Position numbers and translations under genes: made by a program. DNA of 15,921 nt from Bacteroidota bacterium (GTDB lineage Bacteria > Bacteroidota > Bacteroidia > Bacteroidales > Dysgonomonadaceae). Below are positions 15,708 to 15,921 of the stretch, piece by piece. Under the pieces are notes generated by a model, which did not search any database, was not told where the DNA came from, and saw nothing but the letters and a program-made list of their open reading frames with translations. The stretch lies in the NCBI GenBank assembly GCA_023418255.1, contig JAEZZZ010000074.1, positions 1 to 15,921 on the forward strand, given 5' to 3'. Numbering within the stretch: position 1 is the stretch's first letter; each line of letters begins with the position of its first letter.

Positions 15708-15762
15708 ATAAAATAATGAAAATTCTATTCTGTAGATTCCATCGAAAATAATGAGTGGAATA

Positions 15763-15794
15763 TTTGGTGAATAAGACGAAAAAATGTACTTTTG
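15763..15794 (+). promoter_or_regulatory. Bacteroides-type promoter of rplU
   Basis: TTTG at 15763-15766 and TACTTTTG at 15787-15794 are separated by 20 bp and match both consensus boxes. The predicted start near 15800 gives a leader of about 75 nt. It is divergent from the exported-peptide promoter, with 55 bp between the two -33 boxes. Confidence 0.8.
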
Positions 15795-15800
15795 CAACTC

Positions 15801-15891
15801 ATTTTGCCAAAAGGCTAAAAAAGAGAGCGCCAGCGAACGCTTCGCCTTAGGTTATTAACGTAATCGTAATTAAATTATGTACGTAATCGTA
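15801..15891 (+). promoter_or_regulatory. rplU leader with a hairpin and a direct repeat across the start codon
   Basis: The leader contains GCGAA-CGC-TTCGC (15833-15845), a short GC-capped hairpin. An alternative pairing of AAGGC (15811-15815) with GCCTT (15844-15848) would exclude it. ACGTAATCGTA occurs at 15858-15868 and again at 15881-15891, where it encodes L21 residues 2-5. This could be an autoregulatory leader, but no known L21 leader motif is recognised here. Confidence 0.4.
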
Positions 15892-15921
15892 GATATTCAA
15901 GGTCAACAATTTAAAGTAGAG
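15877..15921 (+). CDS. rplU: 50S ribosomal protein L21, first 15 codons (cut by the window edge)
   Basis: L21 is a large-subunit ribosomal protein that binds 23S rRNA. The ATG at 15877 opens a frame encoding Met-Tyr-Val-Ile-Val-Asp-Ile-Gln-Gly-Gln-Gln-Phe-Lys-Val-Glu before the window ends. This matches the highly conserved L21 N-terminus, Met-Tyr-Ala-Ile-Val-x-x-x-Gly-x-Gln-Phe-Lys-Val. A consensus promoter lies upstream with an mRNA leader of about 75 nt. rpmA (L27) normally follows rplU and would be expected just outside the window. Although only 15 residues are visible, the motif is very specific. Confidence 0.9.
   Translation, partial: MYVIVDIQGQQFKVE

Noticed and set aside
1..15921. 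CRISPR arrays, insertion sequences, transposases, integrases or attachment sites
   Set aside because: No repeat-spacer pattern, transposase or integrase motif, or duplicated tRNA 3' end was found on either strand.

Overview
The window comes from a member of the Bacteroidota, most likely order Bacteroidales. Four things point there: a SusC/SusD outer-membrane glycan-uptake pair, several Bacteroidota-type lipoproteins, a DUF4221/6-bladed beta-propeller operon, and three good matches to the Bacteroides primary sigma-factor promoter (TTTG, 19-20 bp, TAnnTTTG). Shine-Dalgarno sequences are mostly absent, as is usual in this phylum.

Positions 1-7776 hold a polysaccharide utilization locus (PUL) on the + strand. 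It begins inside a SusC-type TonB-dependent transporter whose reading frame is broken near 117-163. A SusD-like surface glycan-binding lipoprotein follows, then a strong intrinsic terminator. Next come an exported heparinase II/III-type polysaccharide lyase, an exported DUF2264 (alpha/alpha)-barrel protein, and a lipoprotein endonuclease/exonuclease/phosphatase (EEP) hydrolase that starts at TTG. A uronic-acid-containing glycan is the likely substrate, but its identity cannot be read from sequence. No PUL regulator (HTCS, SusR or ECF sigma/anti-sigma) lies inside the window.

Positions 7981-12641 are housekeeping: clpB with a textbook terminator, two tandem tRNA-Leu genes (CAG and GAG anticodons) behind a near-perfect Bacteroides promoter, and a full-length bifunctional NAD(P)H-hydrate epimerase/dehydratase. 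That gene ends at a bidirectional terminator facing the next operon.

Positions 12734-15649 (- strand) form a compact four-gene operon whose products are all predicted to be exported. In transcription order these are a small four-cysteine peptide, a DUF4221 lipoprotein, a small lipoprotein with a Cys-Gly-Gly-Cys motif, and a 6-bladed beta-propeller lipoprotein. Genes two to four overlap by 4 and 8 bp, and a perfect-consensus promoter precedes the first gene. No established function is known to me for this gene set, which makes it the best candidate here for an undescribed system.

The right edge carries a divergent promoter and the first 15 codons of rplU (ribosomal protein L21), with an unusual direct repeat spanning its start codon.
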